From: Fluviicola sp.
GTDB lineage: Bacteria; Bacteroidota; Bacteroidia; Flavobacteriales_D; Crocinitomicaceae
Length of the DNA stretch: 64,000 nucleotides
Assembly: GCA_017983675.1 (NCBI GenBank)
Contig: JAGOAZ010000001.1
Coordinates: 260,634 to 324,633 of the forward strand
Direction of reading: 5' to 3'
Position 1 is the first letter of the stretch. Every line of letters starts with the position of its first letter. A program made the translations under genes and the position numbers. The notes below the pieces were generated by a model that saw only the letters and a program-made list of their open reading frames with translations, ran no database searches and was not told where the DNA came from. Of the stretch, positions 7,263 through 16,719 are shown piece by piece.

Positions 7263-9314
7263 ATGAAGTCACTTCACTTTTTTTTATTGAGCACTTTATT
7301 TGTGCTGTTCCAAACATCAGTTTTTGGTCAAATTGATTTTCCCGAAGACAAAGTAAAATGGAAATTCCGTTTGGAAAAAACAGCAAACGACTTATTCGTT
7401 GTTGCAGAAGTGAAAATGGAGAAAGGTTGGCACATCAACGCTATCGTCTTACCAAAAGGAACTTTTGGTTTGAACACCAATTGGACCTTGGCTAAAAACC
7501 CCAATTACAAATTGATTGGAAAAGTGAGCGAACCAAAACCTCACGTAAAACACGATGATGCAGCAGACGAAGATATCGCTTATCACGATGGAACGGTTTT
7601 GTTCAAACAAAAAATAGAATTGTTATCCGATAAGGATTTTGTAATTAAAGGTACTTACGATTACCAAACATGTAACGAAGTCGGTTGTTTACCGCCATAT
7701 AACACAACGTTTTCATTAAAAGTGAAGCCTTCTTTATTTGCAACTGCAACGGAAGGAACAACAATTGACACTACATCTCAAAAAGAAGATACTGTCAAAA
7801 AAGCAGGAACATCAACGAGTACTTCTGAAAAAGTAGAAGCAGGGAAACCTACAAAAGATTCAAGTAAAAAAGAAGACAATCGCTCCATGACGGCTTTGTT
7901 TTTCTTGTCATTTATCAGCGGTTTAGCAGCCTTGTTTACACCTTGTGTTTTCCCAATGATTCCAATGACAGTGAGTTTCTTCACCAAACAAAGCAAATCA
8001 AAAGCTGCTGGAATTCGCAACGCTTTGTTTTATAGTTTTTCCATTATCGTTATTTACATCTTACTAGGAACGGTTGTAACGGCTGTATTCGGTGCAGAAG
8101 CATTGAATAACATGTCCACTAATCCTACTTTTAACATTGTTTTCTTCTTAATTCTAGTTGTTTTCGCGATTTCCTTCATGGGAGCTTTCGAAATTAGAAT
8201 GCCAAGTTCATGGGTAAATAAAGCAGATCAAGCATCAGATAAAGGCGGGATGATTGGAATTTTCTTCATGGCGCTTGCCTTGGCATTAGTTTCCTTTTCA
8301 TGCACCGGACCAATCGTTGGAACCTTAATCGTTGAAGCAGCAAGCAAAGGGGGTATTGCTCCAATCATCGGGATGTTAGGTTTCTCGTTGGCATTAGCAC
8401 TTCCATTTGGTTTGTTTGCAGCTTTCCCAGGTTGGTTGAATACCTTGCCAAAATCGGGAGGATGGTTGAATACCGTGAAAGTTGTCTTGGGATTATTAGA
8501 ATTAGCTTTGGCGTTTAAATTCTTATCAAATGCAGATTTAGCATTACAAGCACATTATTTCGAACGTGAATTGTTCTTGGCAATCTGGATTGGTATTTTC
8601 TTAGTACTTGCTTTGTATTTATTCGGATTTATACAATTACCTCACGACAGTAAAATCGAACGTTTGTCTGTTGGTCGTGCGCTTTTTGGAACATTTGTAT
8701 TGGCTTTTGTTTTTTACATGATTCCAGGCTTATGGGGTGCGCCGTTGAAGTTAATCAGCGCATTTCCTCCTCCGTCAAATTATAGTGAAGCTCCAGGAGG
8801 ATTTGGTGGTGCTTCTTCGAATGGTACTTCCCAAGAAATTACAGCAGACATGCATTTGGGACCGCAAAACATTCAAGTATTCCACGATTTAGACAAAGCG
8901 AAAGCTTATGCATTAAAAGTTGGAAAACCATTGTTTGTTGATTTTACAGGTCATAATTGTGTGAATTGCCGTAAAATGGAGGAATCTGTATGGGGTGAAC
9001 CAGGTATTATCGACCATTTAAAACAAGATGTTGTGATTGCTTCCTTGCATGTAGACGAACGTGTTGACTTACCAAAAGCGGAACAAAAAACAGTAGAATT
9101 GGTTCCTGGTAAATTTAAGAAACTGATTACAACAGGTGATAAATGGATGTACATGCAAATCAAAGAATACAAGATTTCAACACAACCATATTATGTCATG
9201 TTGGACGAAAATGGCAAACAACTTGCAAATGGATCAGCTGATTATCAGAACCACAGAGATCCCAACACATTCAAACAATGGATCGAAGAAGGTTTATCGT
9301 TGTATAAAAAGTAA
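7263..9314 (+). CDS. dsbD: Thiol:disulfide interchange protein DsbD
   Basis: 683 residues. Moves reducing power from cytoplasmic thioredoxin across the inner membrane to periplasmic proteins. Order of domains: signal peptide (1-23), alpha domain with CNEVGC near 137-142, a low-complexity Thr/Ser/Lys linker (about 165-205), a transmembrane beta domain of about eight segments (210-510) with the redox cysteines in FTPCVFPMIP and SFSCTGP, and a thioredoxin-like gamma domain with GHNCVNCRK near 564. All three cysteine pairs are present. The gamma domain is longer than in E. coli and followed by a Bacteroidota-style tail. Confidence 0.93.
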   Translation: MKSLHFFLLSTLFVLFQTSVFGQIDFPEDKVKWKFRLEKTANDLFVVAEVKMEKGWHINAIVLPKGTFGLNTNWTLAKNPNYKLIGKVSEPKPHVKHDDAADEDIAYHDGTVLFKQKIELLSDKDFVIKGTYDYQTCNEVGCLPPYNTTFSLKVKPSLFATATEGTTIDTTSQKEDTVKKAGTSTSTSEKVEAGKPTKDSSKKEDNRSMTALFFLSFISGLAALFTPCVFPMIPMTVSFFTKQSKSKAAGIRNALFYSFSIIVIYILLGTVVTAVFGAEALNNMSTNPTFNIVFFLILVVFAISFMGAFEIRMPSSWVNKADQASDKGGMIGIFFMALALALVSFSCTGPIVGTLIVEAASKGGIAPIIGMLGFSLALALPFGLFAAFPGWLNTLPKSGGWLNTVKVVLGLLELALAFKFLSNADLALQAHYFERELFLAIWIGIFLVLALYLFGFIQLPHDSKIERLSVGRALFGTFVLAFVFYMIPGLWGAPLKLISAFPPPSNYSEAPGGFGGASSNGTSQEITADMHLGPQNIQVFHDLDKAKAYALKVGKPLFVDFTGHNCVNCRKMEESVWGEPGIIDHLKQDVVIASLHVDERVDLPKAEQKTVELVPGKFKKLITTGDKWMYMQIKEYKISTQPYYVMLDENGKQLANGSADYQNHRDPNTFKQWIEEGLSLYKK

Positions 9315-9336
9315 TTAGATTTAGCGGAGATCTTTC

Positions 9337-11436
9337 ATGAACGACGTATTACAAACTTCCATTGAGTTTCTAAAAGGTGTAGGACCTCAACGTGCGAAGT
9401 TGTTACGCGATGAATTGGGAATTACTTCGTTTGAAGATTTACTGAATCATTTTCCTTTTCGTTATGTCGATCGTTCGCAATACAATTCCATTCGTGACTT
9501 GCCTGAATTAGAAGGCTATGTTCAACTAAAAGGGAAGATTATTTCTCTTCACGAATCAGGAAATGGACGCCAAAAACGCTTGTCGGTCAAATTTCAAGAT
9601 GAAACAGGTGTCATAGATTTGGTTTGGTTTCAAGGAATTAAATTCATTTTACCGAGTATCAAAGTAAATGTTCCGTTTCAAGTTTTTGGTAAACCAAAGT
9701 TTTATCAAAATTCGTGGAGTATTCCCCATCCTGAATTAACGCCTTTAGCAGAAGTTGATCCTTCCGTTGGGTGGCAACCTGTTTATTCGTCTACCGAAAA
9801 ATTAGCCGCCGCTGGTTTACACAGCAAGGGAATTCAGAAATTGATCATGACCTTGTTAACGCAACTGAAAAATGTTGTTTTTGAAGATGCACTTCCCCCA
9901 GAAATGCGGCAAGAATTAGGCTTGATTCCATTCAAACAAGCATTGTTTGCGATTCACATTCCCCAAACGACTGAACAAGTTCAGATGGCGCGCAAGCGCT
10001 TTAAGCTGGAAGAATTACTGCATTTGCAAATTGAGTTGTTATTGCGCCGACAAATTACACTCCAACAAACAAAAGGAAATACAATTACGCAGTTAGGCGA
10101 AGTTTTTAATTCGTTTTACGAAACAAAATTACCGTTTCCATTGACCAATGCACAAAAGCGCGTCTTAAAAGAGATTCGCAAAGATTTGGGTTCAGGCATT
10201 CAAATGAATCGTTTGTTGCAAGGTGATGTTGGAAGTGGAAAAACTGTGGTTGCCTTGTTAACAATGTTAATGGGAATTGAAACAGGTTTGCAATCTGCTC
10301 TCATGGCGCCCACAGAAATTTTAGCGAATCAACACTTCATTGGAATTTCAGAATTATTGGCTGGAACGTCAGTCAAAGTTGCTTTGTTAACGGGTTCAAC
10401 CAAAAAAGCGCAACGTAAAATCATTCACGAAGGCTTGTTGTCGGGTGAAATTCATATCCTCATCGGAACGCATGCGTTGTTAGAAGACATCGTTCAGTTT
10501 CAAAACTTAGGAATTGTGGTCATCGATGAACAACATCGTTTTGGCGTTGCACAACGTGCCCGTTTGTGGAAGAAAAACACCATTCCTCCACATATTTTAG
10601 TCATGACGGCAACACCAATTCCGAGAACCTTGGCCATGACTTTTTATGGTGACTTGGAAGTTTCTGTTATTGATGAATTACCCCCAGGACGAAAGCCGAT
10701 TACAACACATCACCGCTTCGAAAAAGACCGTTTACAAGTCTTGGGATTTGTAAAAAGTGAAATCGAATTGGGACGACAGATTTACATCGTTTATCCCTTA
10801 ATCAAAGAATCAGAGAAGCTAGATTACGCAAATTTGATGGATGGATACGAGTCGATCGTGCGTTATTTCCCTTTGCCAGACTACCATGTGAGTATTGTAA
10901 ATGGACAAATGAAACCGGAAGCAAAAGACTATGAAATGCAACTATTCATCGAAGGGAAAACGCAAATCATGGTCGCAACAACGGTAATTGAAGTTGGCGT
11001 TAATGTTCCCAATGCTTCAGTAATGATCATCGAAAGTTCGGAGCGTTTTGGTTTGTCTCAATTGCATCAGTTACGCGGACGAGTAGGTCGAGGTGCTGAT
11101 CAATCGTATTGTATTTTAATGACAGGCGACAAGTTGGCCCAAACAACAAAAAAACGCATCAACACCATGGTACGCACCAATGACGGCTTTGAAATTTCCG
11201 AAGTTGATTTGGAATTGCGTGGACCAGGTGATATCATGGGAACTCAGCAAAGCGGCACCTTGGATCTGAAAATAGCTGATTTAGCAAAAGATGGACATTT
11301 GGTTGCACTAGCACGTGAAAAAGCGCGCGCAATATTAAGCGAAGATCCACGTTTAGAAAAACCAGTACATTATTGGTTGCGCATTGCAGCGATTAAAAAA
11401 TTAAAAGACAAACCCAATTGGGCAGAAATATCATAA
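9337..11436 (+). CDS. recG: ATP-dependent DNA helicase RecG
   Basis: 699 residues, normal for RecG. It remodels stalled forks and Holliday junctions. N-terminal wedge/OB domain (about 50-150), helicase motif I GDVGSGKT near 297, motif II DEQHR (a DEQH variant of DEAD), motif III MTATPIPRTLAMT, and motif VI QLRGRVGRG near 583. The C-terminal part GPGDIMGTQQSG is typical of RecG. Starts 22 bp after dsbD. Confidence 0.96.
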   Translation: MNDVLQTSIEFLKGVGPQRAKLLRDELGITSFEDLLNHFPFRYVDRSQYNSIRDLPELEGYVQLKGKIISLHESGNGRQKRLSVKFQDETGVIDLVWFQGIKFILPSIKVNVPFQVFGKPKFYQNSWSIPHPELTPLAEVDPSVGWQPVYSSTEKLAAAGLHSKGIQKLIMTLLTQLKNVVFEDALPPEMRQELGLIPFKQALFAIHIPQTTEQVQMARKRFKLEELLHLQIELLLRRQITLQQTKGNTITQLGEVFNSFYETKLPFPLTNAQKRVLKEIRKDLGSGIQMNRLLQGDVGSGKTVVALLTMLMGIETGLQSALMAPTEILANQHFIGISELLAGTSVKVALLTGSTKKAQRKIIHEGLLSGEIHILIGTHALLEDIVQFQNLGIVVIDEQHRFGVAQRARLWKKNTIPPHILVMTATPIPRTLAMTFYGDLEVSVIDELPPGRKPITTHHRFEKDRLQVLGFVKSEIELGRQIYIVYPLIKESEKLDYANLMDGYESIVRYFPLPDYHVSIVNGQMKPEAKDYEMQLFIEGKTQIMVATTVIEVGVNVPNASVMIIESSERFGLSQLHQLRGRVGRGADQSYCILMTGDKLAQTTKKRINTMVRTNDGFEISEVDLELRGPGDIMGTQQSGTLDLKIADLAKDGHLVALAREKARAILSEDPRLEKPVHYWLRIAAIKKLKDKPNWAEIS

Positions 11437-11438
11437 GG

Positions 11439-11774
11439 ATGAAAGGAATAATTGTAATAAGCTGTTGCTTGTTTTTTGGACATGCAAAAACACAACTATT
11501 GTCTGGTTCAGCTATGGATTCCGGAAGAAAGTTAGTCAATACTGTTTCGTTCGATATTCATGGAAGTAGGAGCGGAGTGGTCGTTTTAGAAGTTGCAATT
11601 GATAACCTTGGAAAAGTAACCAGTTCACGGTTGATTTCAGAAAAAAGTAATATTCTTTCAACTCCAGCTGTAATGATGGCAAAAAACGCAGCGAAAACGT
11701 TTTTATTTACTCCTGGAACACATTTTCCTGAGTTTCAATATGCCTTAGTTCGCTTTAATTACATCAAAGATTAA
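11439..11774 (+). CDS. Small exported protein with TonB C-terminal-like domain
   Basis: 111 residues. A signal peptide or lipoprotein-like leader (MKGIIVISCCLFFGHAKTQ) is followed by GVVVLEVAIDNLGKVTSSRLI and a helix STPAVMMAKNAAKTFLFTPG, which matches the fold pattern of the TonB C-terminal domain (beta, Asp-Gly turn, helix, F-x-P). There is no transmembrane plus Pro-rich spanner as in a true energy transducer. The start is 2 bp after the recG stop. It ends overlapping the convergent DUF4159 gene by 4 bp. Function unknown. Confidence 0.7.
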   Translation: MKGIIVISCCLFFGHAKTQLLSGSAMDSGRKLVNTVSFDIHGSRSGVVVLEVAIDNLGKVTSSRLISEKSNILSTPAVMMAKNAAKTFLFTPGTHFPEFQYALVRFNYIKD

Positions 11775-12424
11775 TTTCCACCAAGAAAAGCGTACATCAA
11801 GATATTCGCTCCCATTTGTAGTGCTTGTTTGCGCTTGTCTTCCGAATCGTTGTGTACTTCACGGTCTTCCCATCCATCACTCAAATCGGTTTCATACGTG
11901 TACAAACAAACCAAACGCCCATCGACAATGATGCCAAATGCTTGCGGTCGTTTTCCATCGTGTTCGTGAATTTTCGGCAAACCATTGAAGTCGTATTTTT
12001 GGTGAAATATGGGATGGTTGAACGGTATTTCAACCAAGGAATTATTCGGGAAAACTTTCTTCAATTCGTCACGAATAAATTTATCCATTCCATAATTGTC
12101 ATCGATGTGTAAAAAACCTCCGCCAAGAAGATAATTACGCAAATTCTCTGCATCACGCATGGAAAAAACAACGTTTCCATGACCTGTCATGTGAAGAAAA
12201 GGATAGGCAGCAATTTCAGGACTTCCAACAGCTACAAACGGAATTTCTTTCGAAATAGTTGTTCCCAAATTGCTGTTGCAAAATTGAACCAAATTAGAAA
12301 GTGCAGTTGGATTTGCATAGTAATCGCCTCCGCCATTGTATTTCAAATAAGCGATTTGATATGTTCCTTGCGCAAAACTTGCACTGAAAATAAAACTTAC
12401 GATAATTACTGCTAGTTTTTTCAT
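11771..12424 (-). CDS. DUF4159 domain-containing exported protein
   Basis: 217 residues with signal peptide MKKLAVIIVSFIFSASFAQ. The body matches DUF4159: RLKYNGGGDYYANP-type start (here AYLKYNGGGDWYA-like), GHGNVVFS near 80, GGGFLHIDDNYG near 100-111 and a C-terminal FGIIVDGRLVCLYTYETDL. The fold is related to class I glutamine amidotransferase-like domains. Function uncharacterised; usually a periplasmic protein of Bacteroidota. Overlaps the rsmE stop by 4 bp, so these two and holA form one minus-strand operon. Confidence 0.85.
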   Translation of the reverse strand: MKKLAVIIVSFIFSASFAQGTYQIAYLKYNGGGDYYANPTALSNLVQFCNSNLGTTISKEIPFVAVGSPEIAAYPFLHMTGHGNVVFSMRDAENLRNYLLGGGFLHIDDNYGMDKFIRDELKKVFPNNSLVEIPFNHPIFHQKYDFNGLPKIHEHDGKRPQAFGIIVDGRLVCLYTYETDLSDGWEDREVHNDSEDKRKQALQMGANILMYAFLGGN

Positions 12425-13098
12425 TGGTGAATTGCTAAAACGGTTGCTACTAATCCTGCTGTTTCTGTGCGCAAACGCGCTGTTCCTAAATGAATTGCTT
12501 CGTAACCACTTGCTTGTGCCAACTCGATTTCACGTGGACTAAAATCTCCCTCCGGACCAATCAAAACGGGACCTGTAACGGTCGAATCTTTCAAGGCTTT
12601 TTTATCGGTGTCCATGCAATGCGCTATTTTTCCAGTTGGGTGATTTTTAATAAATTCATCGATAGCAATTACTGGTTCGATGGTCAATAAAAAATCGTGT
12701 TGTGCTTGTTTCATTGCTGAAATAGCGACACGTTCCAATCGGTCTAATTTCAAGGCAACACGTTCCGAATGATCTCCTGTAATAAAACTCAATTTTGTTG
12801 CGCCAACTTCCACAATTTTTTCAACCATCCATTCCATGCGGTCGCTATTTTTAGTAGGAGCAATGGCCAAATGAAATTCGGATGAACGTGTTTTTTGTTC
12901 GCGTGAAAGAACGGAAACACTACAACGCTTTGGATGCGCATCGTTTATTTGTACTTCCACTATTTGACCTTTTCCATCAAGTAAAATACAAGTTTCACCA
13001 ACATTCATGCGTAATACACGAATCATGTGTTTGGATTCCTCTTCGGGTAATTCAAACGTATTGTTTTCTGGAATTGATTTTAGAAAAAAGCGACGCAT
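12421..13098 (-). CDS. rsmE: 16S rRNA (uracil(1498)-N(3))-methyltransferase
   Basis: 225 residues. Methylates U1498 of 16S rRNA using SAM (SPOUT fold with a deep trefoil knot). N-terminal PUA-like domain (HMIRVLRMNVGE near 24), and knot motifs VLIGPEGDFSPREIE near 178-192 and LGTARLRTETAGLVA near 202-216. Sits immediately after holA with no spacer. Confidence 0.94.
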   Translation of the reverse strand: MRRFFLKSIPENNTFELPEEESKHMIRVLRMNVGETCILLDGKGQIVEVQINDAHPKRCSVSVLSREQKTRSSEFHLAIAPTKNSDRMEWMVEKIVEVGATKLSFITGDHSERVALKLDRLERVAISAMKQAQHDFLLTIEPVIAIDEFIKNHPTGKIAHCMDTDKKALKDSTVTGPVLIGPEGDFSPREIELAQASGYEAIHLGTARLRTETAGLVATVLAIHQ

Positions 13099-14100
13099 TT
13101 AATACAATAATTGGTACAATAATTCACGCAGTAAATCTCCATCTTTGAACGCACCTGTATTGCCAACGCCTTTGGCTTTCAAGTCGTATTCGTGTAACAA
13201 AGCGACATTACGCGCCAATACTTTTGGTGGATAATTTGCTGCGTTTTTCATCAATTCTTTTGCAACAAACGGGTGAACACCAAGTACTTTTGTTATGTAA
13301 TCTGGATTTTTATTCGGAGCAAAATGAACCCGCATCATGTTGGTGAACAATTTGAATAAACCAGGGATTATTGCAATTATCGAATGATCTTTTGGGTTTT
13401 TATCAAAGTAATCGGCAATTTGAAACACTTTTACGTAATCCCGAACGGCGATGGCATTGGATAATTCAAAATTGTTATAATCCTTACTAATTCCGATGTT
13501 TTCTTCGATATGAATATCGGAAATTCGTGTTCCTTTTTCGAGAACAATTGCCAATTTATCCAATTCATTGACCAAGCGCGACAAATCATTTCCAATAAAA
13601 TCAGCTAATAAAGTAGCAGCTTTGGAGGTCATGTCGAAACCTTGTGTTTTCACATAAGTGGTAATCCACTCGGCCAATTGGTATTCTTTGATTTTCTCGG
13701 ACTTGAAATTAATACCTTGACTAGCAATTTCTTTTGTTAATTTCCGTTTCCCATCTAAGGCTTTGTACTTGTGGCAAATCACCAAAATACTGCTTGGATT
13801 AACAGCTTGCAAGTAATGTTCCAACTCATAAATTTCTTTTAAATCCTGCGCTTCACGCAACACAACTACTTTTCGTTCACCGATAAAAGGAAAGCCTTTC
13901 GCTTCGTTCATGACCGTTAAAAAATCGGTGTCACGACCGTAAAAAATAGCGAGGTTGAATTCTTTTTCGTCTTCAGTTAACGCATTTTCAATAATTGCTT
14001 CTGAAATTAAATCAATAAAATAAGGTTCTTCCCCATGTAGAGCATACACAGGTTTGAATTGCTTGTTTTTAATGTCTTTCAGAATTGATTTAAAATCCAT
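13099..14100 (-). CDS. holA: DNA polymerase III subunit delta
   Basis: 333 residues, full length for HolA. Clamp-loader subunit that opens the beta clamp. Typical opening (KPVYALHGEEPYFID, residues 17-31), domain II with LADFIGNDLSRLVNELDKLA near 164-183, and domain III with IAIIPGLFKLFTNMMRVHFA near 240. Divergent from the HsdR_N-type gene; first gene of the holA-rsmE-DUF4159 operon. Confidence 0.9.
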   Translation of the reverse strand: MDFKSILKDIKNKQFKPVYALHGEEPYFIDLISEAIIENALTEDEKEFNLAIFYGRDTDFLTVMNEAKGFPFIGERKVVVLREAQDLKEIYELEHYLQAVNPSSILVICHKYKALDGKRKLTKEIASQGINFKSEKIKEYQLAEWITTYVKTQGFDMTSKAATLLADFIGNDLSRLVNELDKLAIVLEKGTRISDIHIEENIGISKDYNNFELSNAIAVRDYVKVFQIADYFDKNPKDHSIIAIIPGLFKLFTNMMRVHFAPNKNPDYITKVLGVHPFVAKELMKNAANYPPKVLARNVALLHEYDLKAKGVGNTGAFKDGDLLRELLYQLLY

Positions 14101-14157
14101 ACATCAAAAATAAGTTATTTTGTTGAGTGAGCGATACGAAACTCGTTATAAAATAAG

Positions 14158-14165
14158 TAGCTTTG
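14158..14165 (+). promoter_or_regulatory. -7 element before the HsdR_N-like gene
   Basis: TAGCTTTG matches TAnnTTTG and ends 6 bp before the ATG at 14172. A TTG in-frame at 14163 lies inside this element, so it cannot be the start. Confidence 0.55.
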
Positions 14166-14171
14166 ACGGAA

Positions 14172-14618
14172 ATGAAAGCGTTATTTCCTCCGTTAAGCAT
14201 TCCTCCAGCGCAACTTGCTATCAGTAAGAAAGGCGAGCAATTGTTGGTTTGGTGCGTCATTCGAAAAAAGCACTTGGTGATGACACCTGAGGAATGGGTG
14301 CGCCAACATGTCGTTCATTTTTTGTTAAACGATCAAAAAATTGCGCTTCCACGAATCAACACCGAACATTTATTGAAAATCAACGGTCAGAACAGGCGTT
14401 GTGATGTGCTTGTTGTCGATGGATTTGGAAAACCGATCTTAATTGTGGAATGCAAAGCTGCTACTGTTGCGCTGGATGAAAAAACACTTTTGCAAATAAG
14501 CAATTATGCGCAAGCAACCAACGTTCCCTATTTGTGGATGACGAACGGAATTGATCATTACATCATTGATACTAAAAATCCGAGTGAATTACTGGAAAGT
14601 TTTCCGAGTTTGAAGTAA
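14172..14618 (+). CDS. Stand-alone HsdR N-terminal-like PD-(D/E)xK protein
   Basis: 148 residues matching the N-terminal nuclease domain of type I restriction HsdR subunits. The nuclease core is visible: RRCD with D78, a strand, then VECK with E93 and K95. A proximal acidic helix EEWVRQHVVHFL (41-52) is also typical. There is no helicase part and no hsdM/hsdS nearby. As far as I know this short protein is a conserved single gene next to holA in many Bacteroidota, so it is probably a DNA-repair or housekeeping nuclease and not a broken restriction system. The start follows from the promoter element. Confidence 0.82.
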   Translation: MKALFPPLSIPPAQLAISKKGEQLLVWCVIRKKHLVMTPEEWVRQHVVHFLLNDQKIALPRINTEHLLKINGQNRRCDVLVVDGFGKPILIVECKAATVALDEKTLLQISNYAQATNVPYLWMTNGIDHYIIDTKNPSELLESFPSLK

Positions 14619-14640
14619 TTGTTTTTAAAAAAGGGAATAG

Positions 14641-14883
14641 TTATTTCAATTTATTTGAATTACCTGATTTTAATTTGACAATTGCGGCATCGAGTCTTTT
14701 TTCATTTTCTTTCGATGAAAGTTCATGTTGTGTAGCGCACAACGAATTATACTCCGCCAATGACATGATTACAACACCATTATCTTTACCTCGATTAATG
14801 ATCAACGTTTCAAAGTTTTGTGTCACTTTGTCAAAGTATCGTTTGATGTCTTTTCTGAAATCTGAAATAGAAGTTGTTAGCAT
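14641..14883 (-). CDS. Phd/YefM-family antitoxin, no toxin partner
   Basis: 80 residues. The N-terminal part (TSISDFRKDIKRYFDKVTQN and then INRGKDNGVVIMSLAEYNSL) is the Phd/YefM DNA-binding fold; the C-terminal tail, which in complete systems folds on the toxin, is Lys/Glu rich. In this family the toxin gene normally follows the antitoxin, but here only 22 bp separate its stop from the convergent HsdR_N-like gene, and there is no toxin-sized frame on either side. The operator-like repeats upstream suggest it still represses itself. Confidence 0.85.
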   Translation of the reverse strand: MLTTSISDFRKDIKRYFDKVTQNFETLIINRGKDNGVVIMSLAEYNSLCATQHELSSKENEKRLDAAIVKLKSGNSNKLK

Positions 14884-14899
14884 GGAAATAAAATTTAGT

Positions 14900-14929
14900 T
14901 GTACTTAATTATGTACAAATTTATGTACA
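14900..14929. promoter_or_regulatory. TGTACA operator repeats upstream of the antitoxin
   Basis: Three hexamers at exact 12-bp spacing: TGTACT (14900-14905), TGTACA (14912-14917) and TGTACA (14924-14929), centred 17-45 bp upstream of the antitoxin start. TGTACA-core palindromes about 12 bp apart are, from memory, the operator arrangement of E. coli YefM. This supports autoregulation by the antitoxin. Confidence 0.7.
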
Positions 14930-15016
14930 TAAATTAAAGTTTCCAAATTTATTTTCAGGAAGCTAGTTTAAGCGATAAAGAATTTTTGATAAATCTATTC
15001 TGAAAAATAAATCAAC

Positions 15017-16612
15017 TTACTTCCGTTCCAATTTGAAATCGCTTGTCGTGTGGAAAGTTAATTCCGGATAATCTTTTTCCGCCATTTGAAGCAAGAATGA
15101 TGTTTCGGCTAAGAAAACCAAATTGTCATCTTTGTCTTTTGCTAAATATTGGGATTTCGCACGCACAAAATCAGCTAACTGCGCTTCGTTATCCGTTGTA
15201 ATCCAACAAGCTTTGTGGTAATTACGCGGCACAAAACGACATTTCGCACCATATTCATGATCCAATCGGTAAGCAATAACTTCAAATTGAAGTTGTCCAA
15301 CAGTTCCAATAATGCGTCTGTTTCCGGGTTGTTGAATAAACATTTGCGCAACTCCTTCGTCCATTAACTGCGTAATTCCTTTTTCCAATTGTTTTGATTT
15401 CATTGGATCAAGATTCTCTAATTCTTGGAACATTTCCGGAGAAAAGCTTGGAATTCCTTTGAACATGAAGTGTTCGCCTTCATTCAAAGTGTCACCAATT
15501 TTGAAGTTTCCTGTATCGTATAAACCAACAACATCTCCTGGAAATGCTTCGTCAATGACACTTTTATCTTGTGCCAAAAACGATGTTGGATTAGCAAACT
15601 TAAATTTCTTGTCCAAACGAACGTGGTTGTAAAACGTATTGCGTTCAAATTTACCTGAAACCACACGTAAAAAAGCAATTCTATCGCGGTGTTTTGGATC
15701 TAAATTCGCATGGATTTTAAAGACGAAACCAGAGAATTTTTTATCACTTGGCTCAATGCGTTTGTTGTCTGCATCACGTCCTCTAGGTGATGGTGAAATG
15801 CGTACAAACGTATCCAATAATTCTTTGACACCGAAGTTGTTGACAGCTGAACCGAAGAAAACAGGAGCCACATCGCCACTCAAATAACGTTCGCGATCGA
15901 ACGGGTCGTATACACCTTCAATCATTTCTAATTCTTCACGTAATTCGGCAGCAGGTTTTTCACCTACAATTTCGTCCAATTCTTCCGAATGAATATCCGT
16001 TAACGAAATGATTTCTTTGGAAATTTTCGTTTTATTTGCTGCAAATAAATTGATGTTTTTGTCGTAAATGTTGTAAACTCCTTGAAAACGGTCACCCATT
16101 CCAATTGGCCAAGCAAGTGGACGAACATGAATGTCTAACGATGCTTCTAATTCATCTAACAATTCAAATGGATCTTTTCCTTCACGGTCCATTTTGTTAA
16201 TGAAAATAATTACGGGCGTTTTACGCATACGGCATACTTCCATCAAACGTTTTGTTTGTTCCTCGACACCATTTGCACAGTCAATCACCAAAATAACACT
16301 ATCGACAGCGGTTAATGTTCGGTACGTGTCTTCCGCAAAATCCTTGTGACCAGGTGTATCGAGAATGTTGATTTGTTTGCCAGAATACTCAAAAGCCATG
16401 ACAGAAGTCGCAACAGAAATCCCACGTTGTTTCTCAATTTCCATGAAATCGGACGTGGCAGTTTTTTTGATTTTATTGTTCTTTACTGCACCAGCGGATT
16501 GAATTGCACCACCAAACAACAATAACTTTTCTGTCAAGGTTGTTTTTCCAGCATCCGGGTGAGAAATAATACCAAATGTTCTGCGTTTTTCTATTGCTTC
16601 TGCGTAACTCAT
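15017..16612 (-). CDS. prfC: Peptide chain release factor 3
   Basis: 531 residues from the ATG at 16612 ([20 protein letters not shown]). GTPase that recycles RF1/RF2 from the ribosome. G1 SHPDAGKTT near 17-25, G3 DTPGHKDF near 88, G4 NKMD near 142, and RF3-specific C-terminal domains ([16 protein letters not shown]). A longer in-frame start at 16663 exists, but a TACTTTTG element lies between 16630 and 16637, so the short start is preferred. Confidence 0.95.
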   Translation of the reverse strand: MSYAEAIEKRRTFGIISHPDAGKTTLTEKLLLFGGAIQSAGAVKNNKIKKTATSDFMEIEKQRGISVATSVMAFEYSGKQINILDTPGHKDFAEDTYRTLTAVDSVILVIDCANGVEEQTKRLMEVCRMRKTPVIIFINKMDREGKDPFELLDELEASLDIHVRPLAWPIGMGDRFQGVYNIYDKNINLFAANKTKISKEIISLTDIHSEELDEIVGEKPAAELREELEMIEGVYDPFDRERYLSGDVAPVFFGSAVNNFGVKELLDTFVRISPSPRGRDADNKRIEPSDKKFSGFVFKIHANLDPKHRDRIAFLRVVSGKFERNTFYNHVRLDKKFKFANPTSFLAQDKSVIDEAFPGDVVGLYDTGNFKIGDTLNEGEHFMFKGIPSFSPEMFQELENLDPMKSKQLEKGITQLMDEGVAQMFIQQPGNRRIIGTVGQLQFEVIAYRLDHEYGAKCRFVPRNYHKACWITTDNEAQLADFVRAKSQYLAKDKDDNLVFLAETSFLLQMAEKDYPELTFHTTSDFKLERK

Positions 16613-16629
16613 GCGTTTATTTTGTAGTG

Positions 16630-16637
16630 CAAAAGTA
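16630..16637 (-). promoter_or_regulatory. -7 element before prfC
   Basis: On the minus strand TACTTTTG, 17 bp before the ATG at 16612. Matches TAnnTTTG; no clear -33 element. Confidence 0.5.
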
Positions 16638-16696
16638 GCGTTTTTAAAGGAAAATAAAACCATTCTGGATTTGTTCCGTATTTTTGATGGTAAAAG

Positions 16697-16704
16697 TAGA
16701 TTTG
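16697..16704 (+). promoter_or_regulatory. -7 element before ung
   Basis: TAGATTTG, 15 bp before the ATG at 16720, with a TTG 23 bp further upstream (16671-16673). Confidence 0.5.
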
Positions 16705-16719
16705 CTTAATTGATTTGTC

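Noticed and set aside
14172..14618. Complete type I restriction system
   Set aside because: Only the nuclease domain is present; no helicase, hsdM or hsdS in the neighbourhood.
14675..14908. Frame opposite the antitoxin as a toxin
   Set aside because: It is the complement of the antitoxin gene and of its operator, with no toxin-like sequence.
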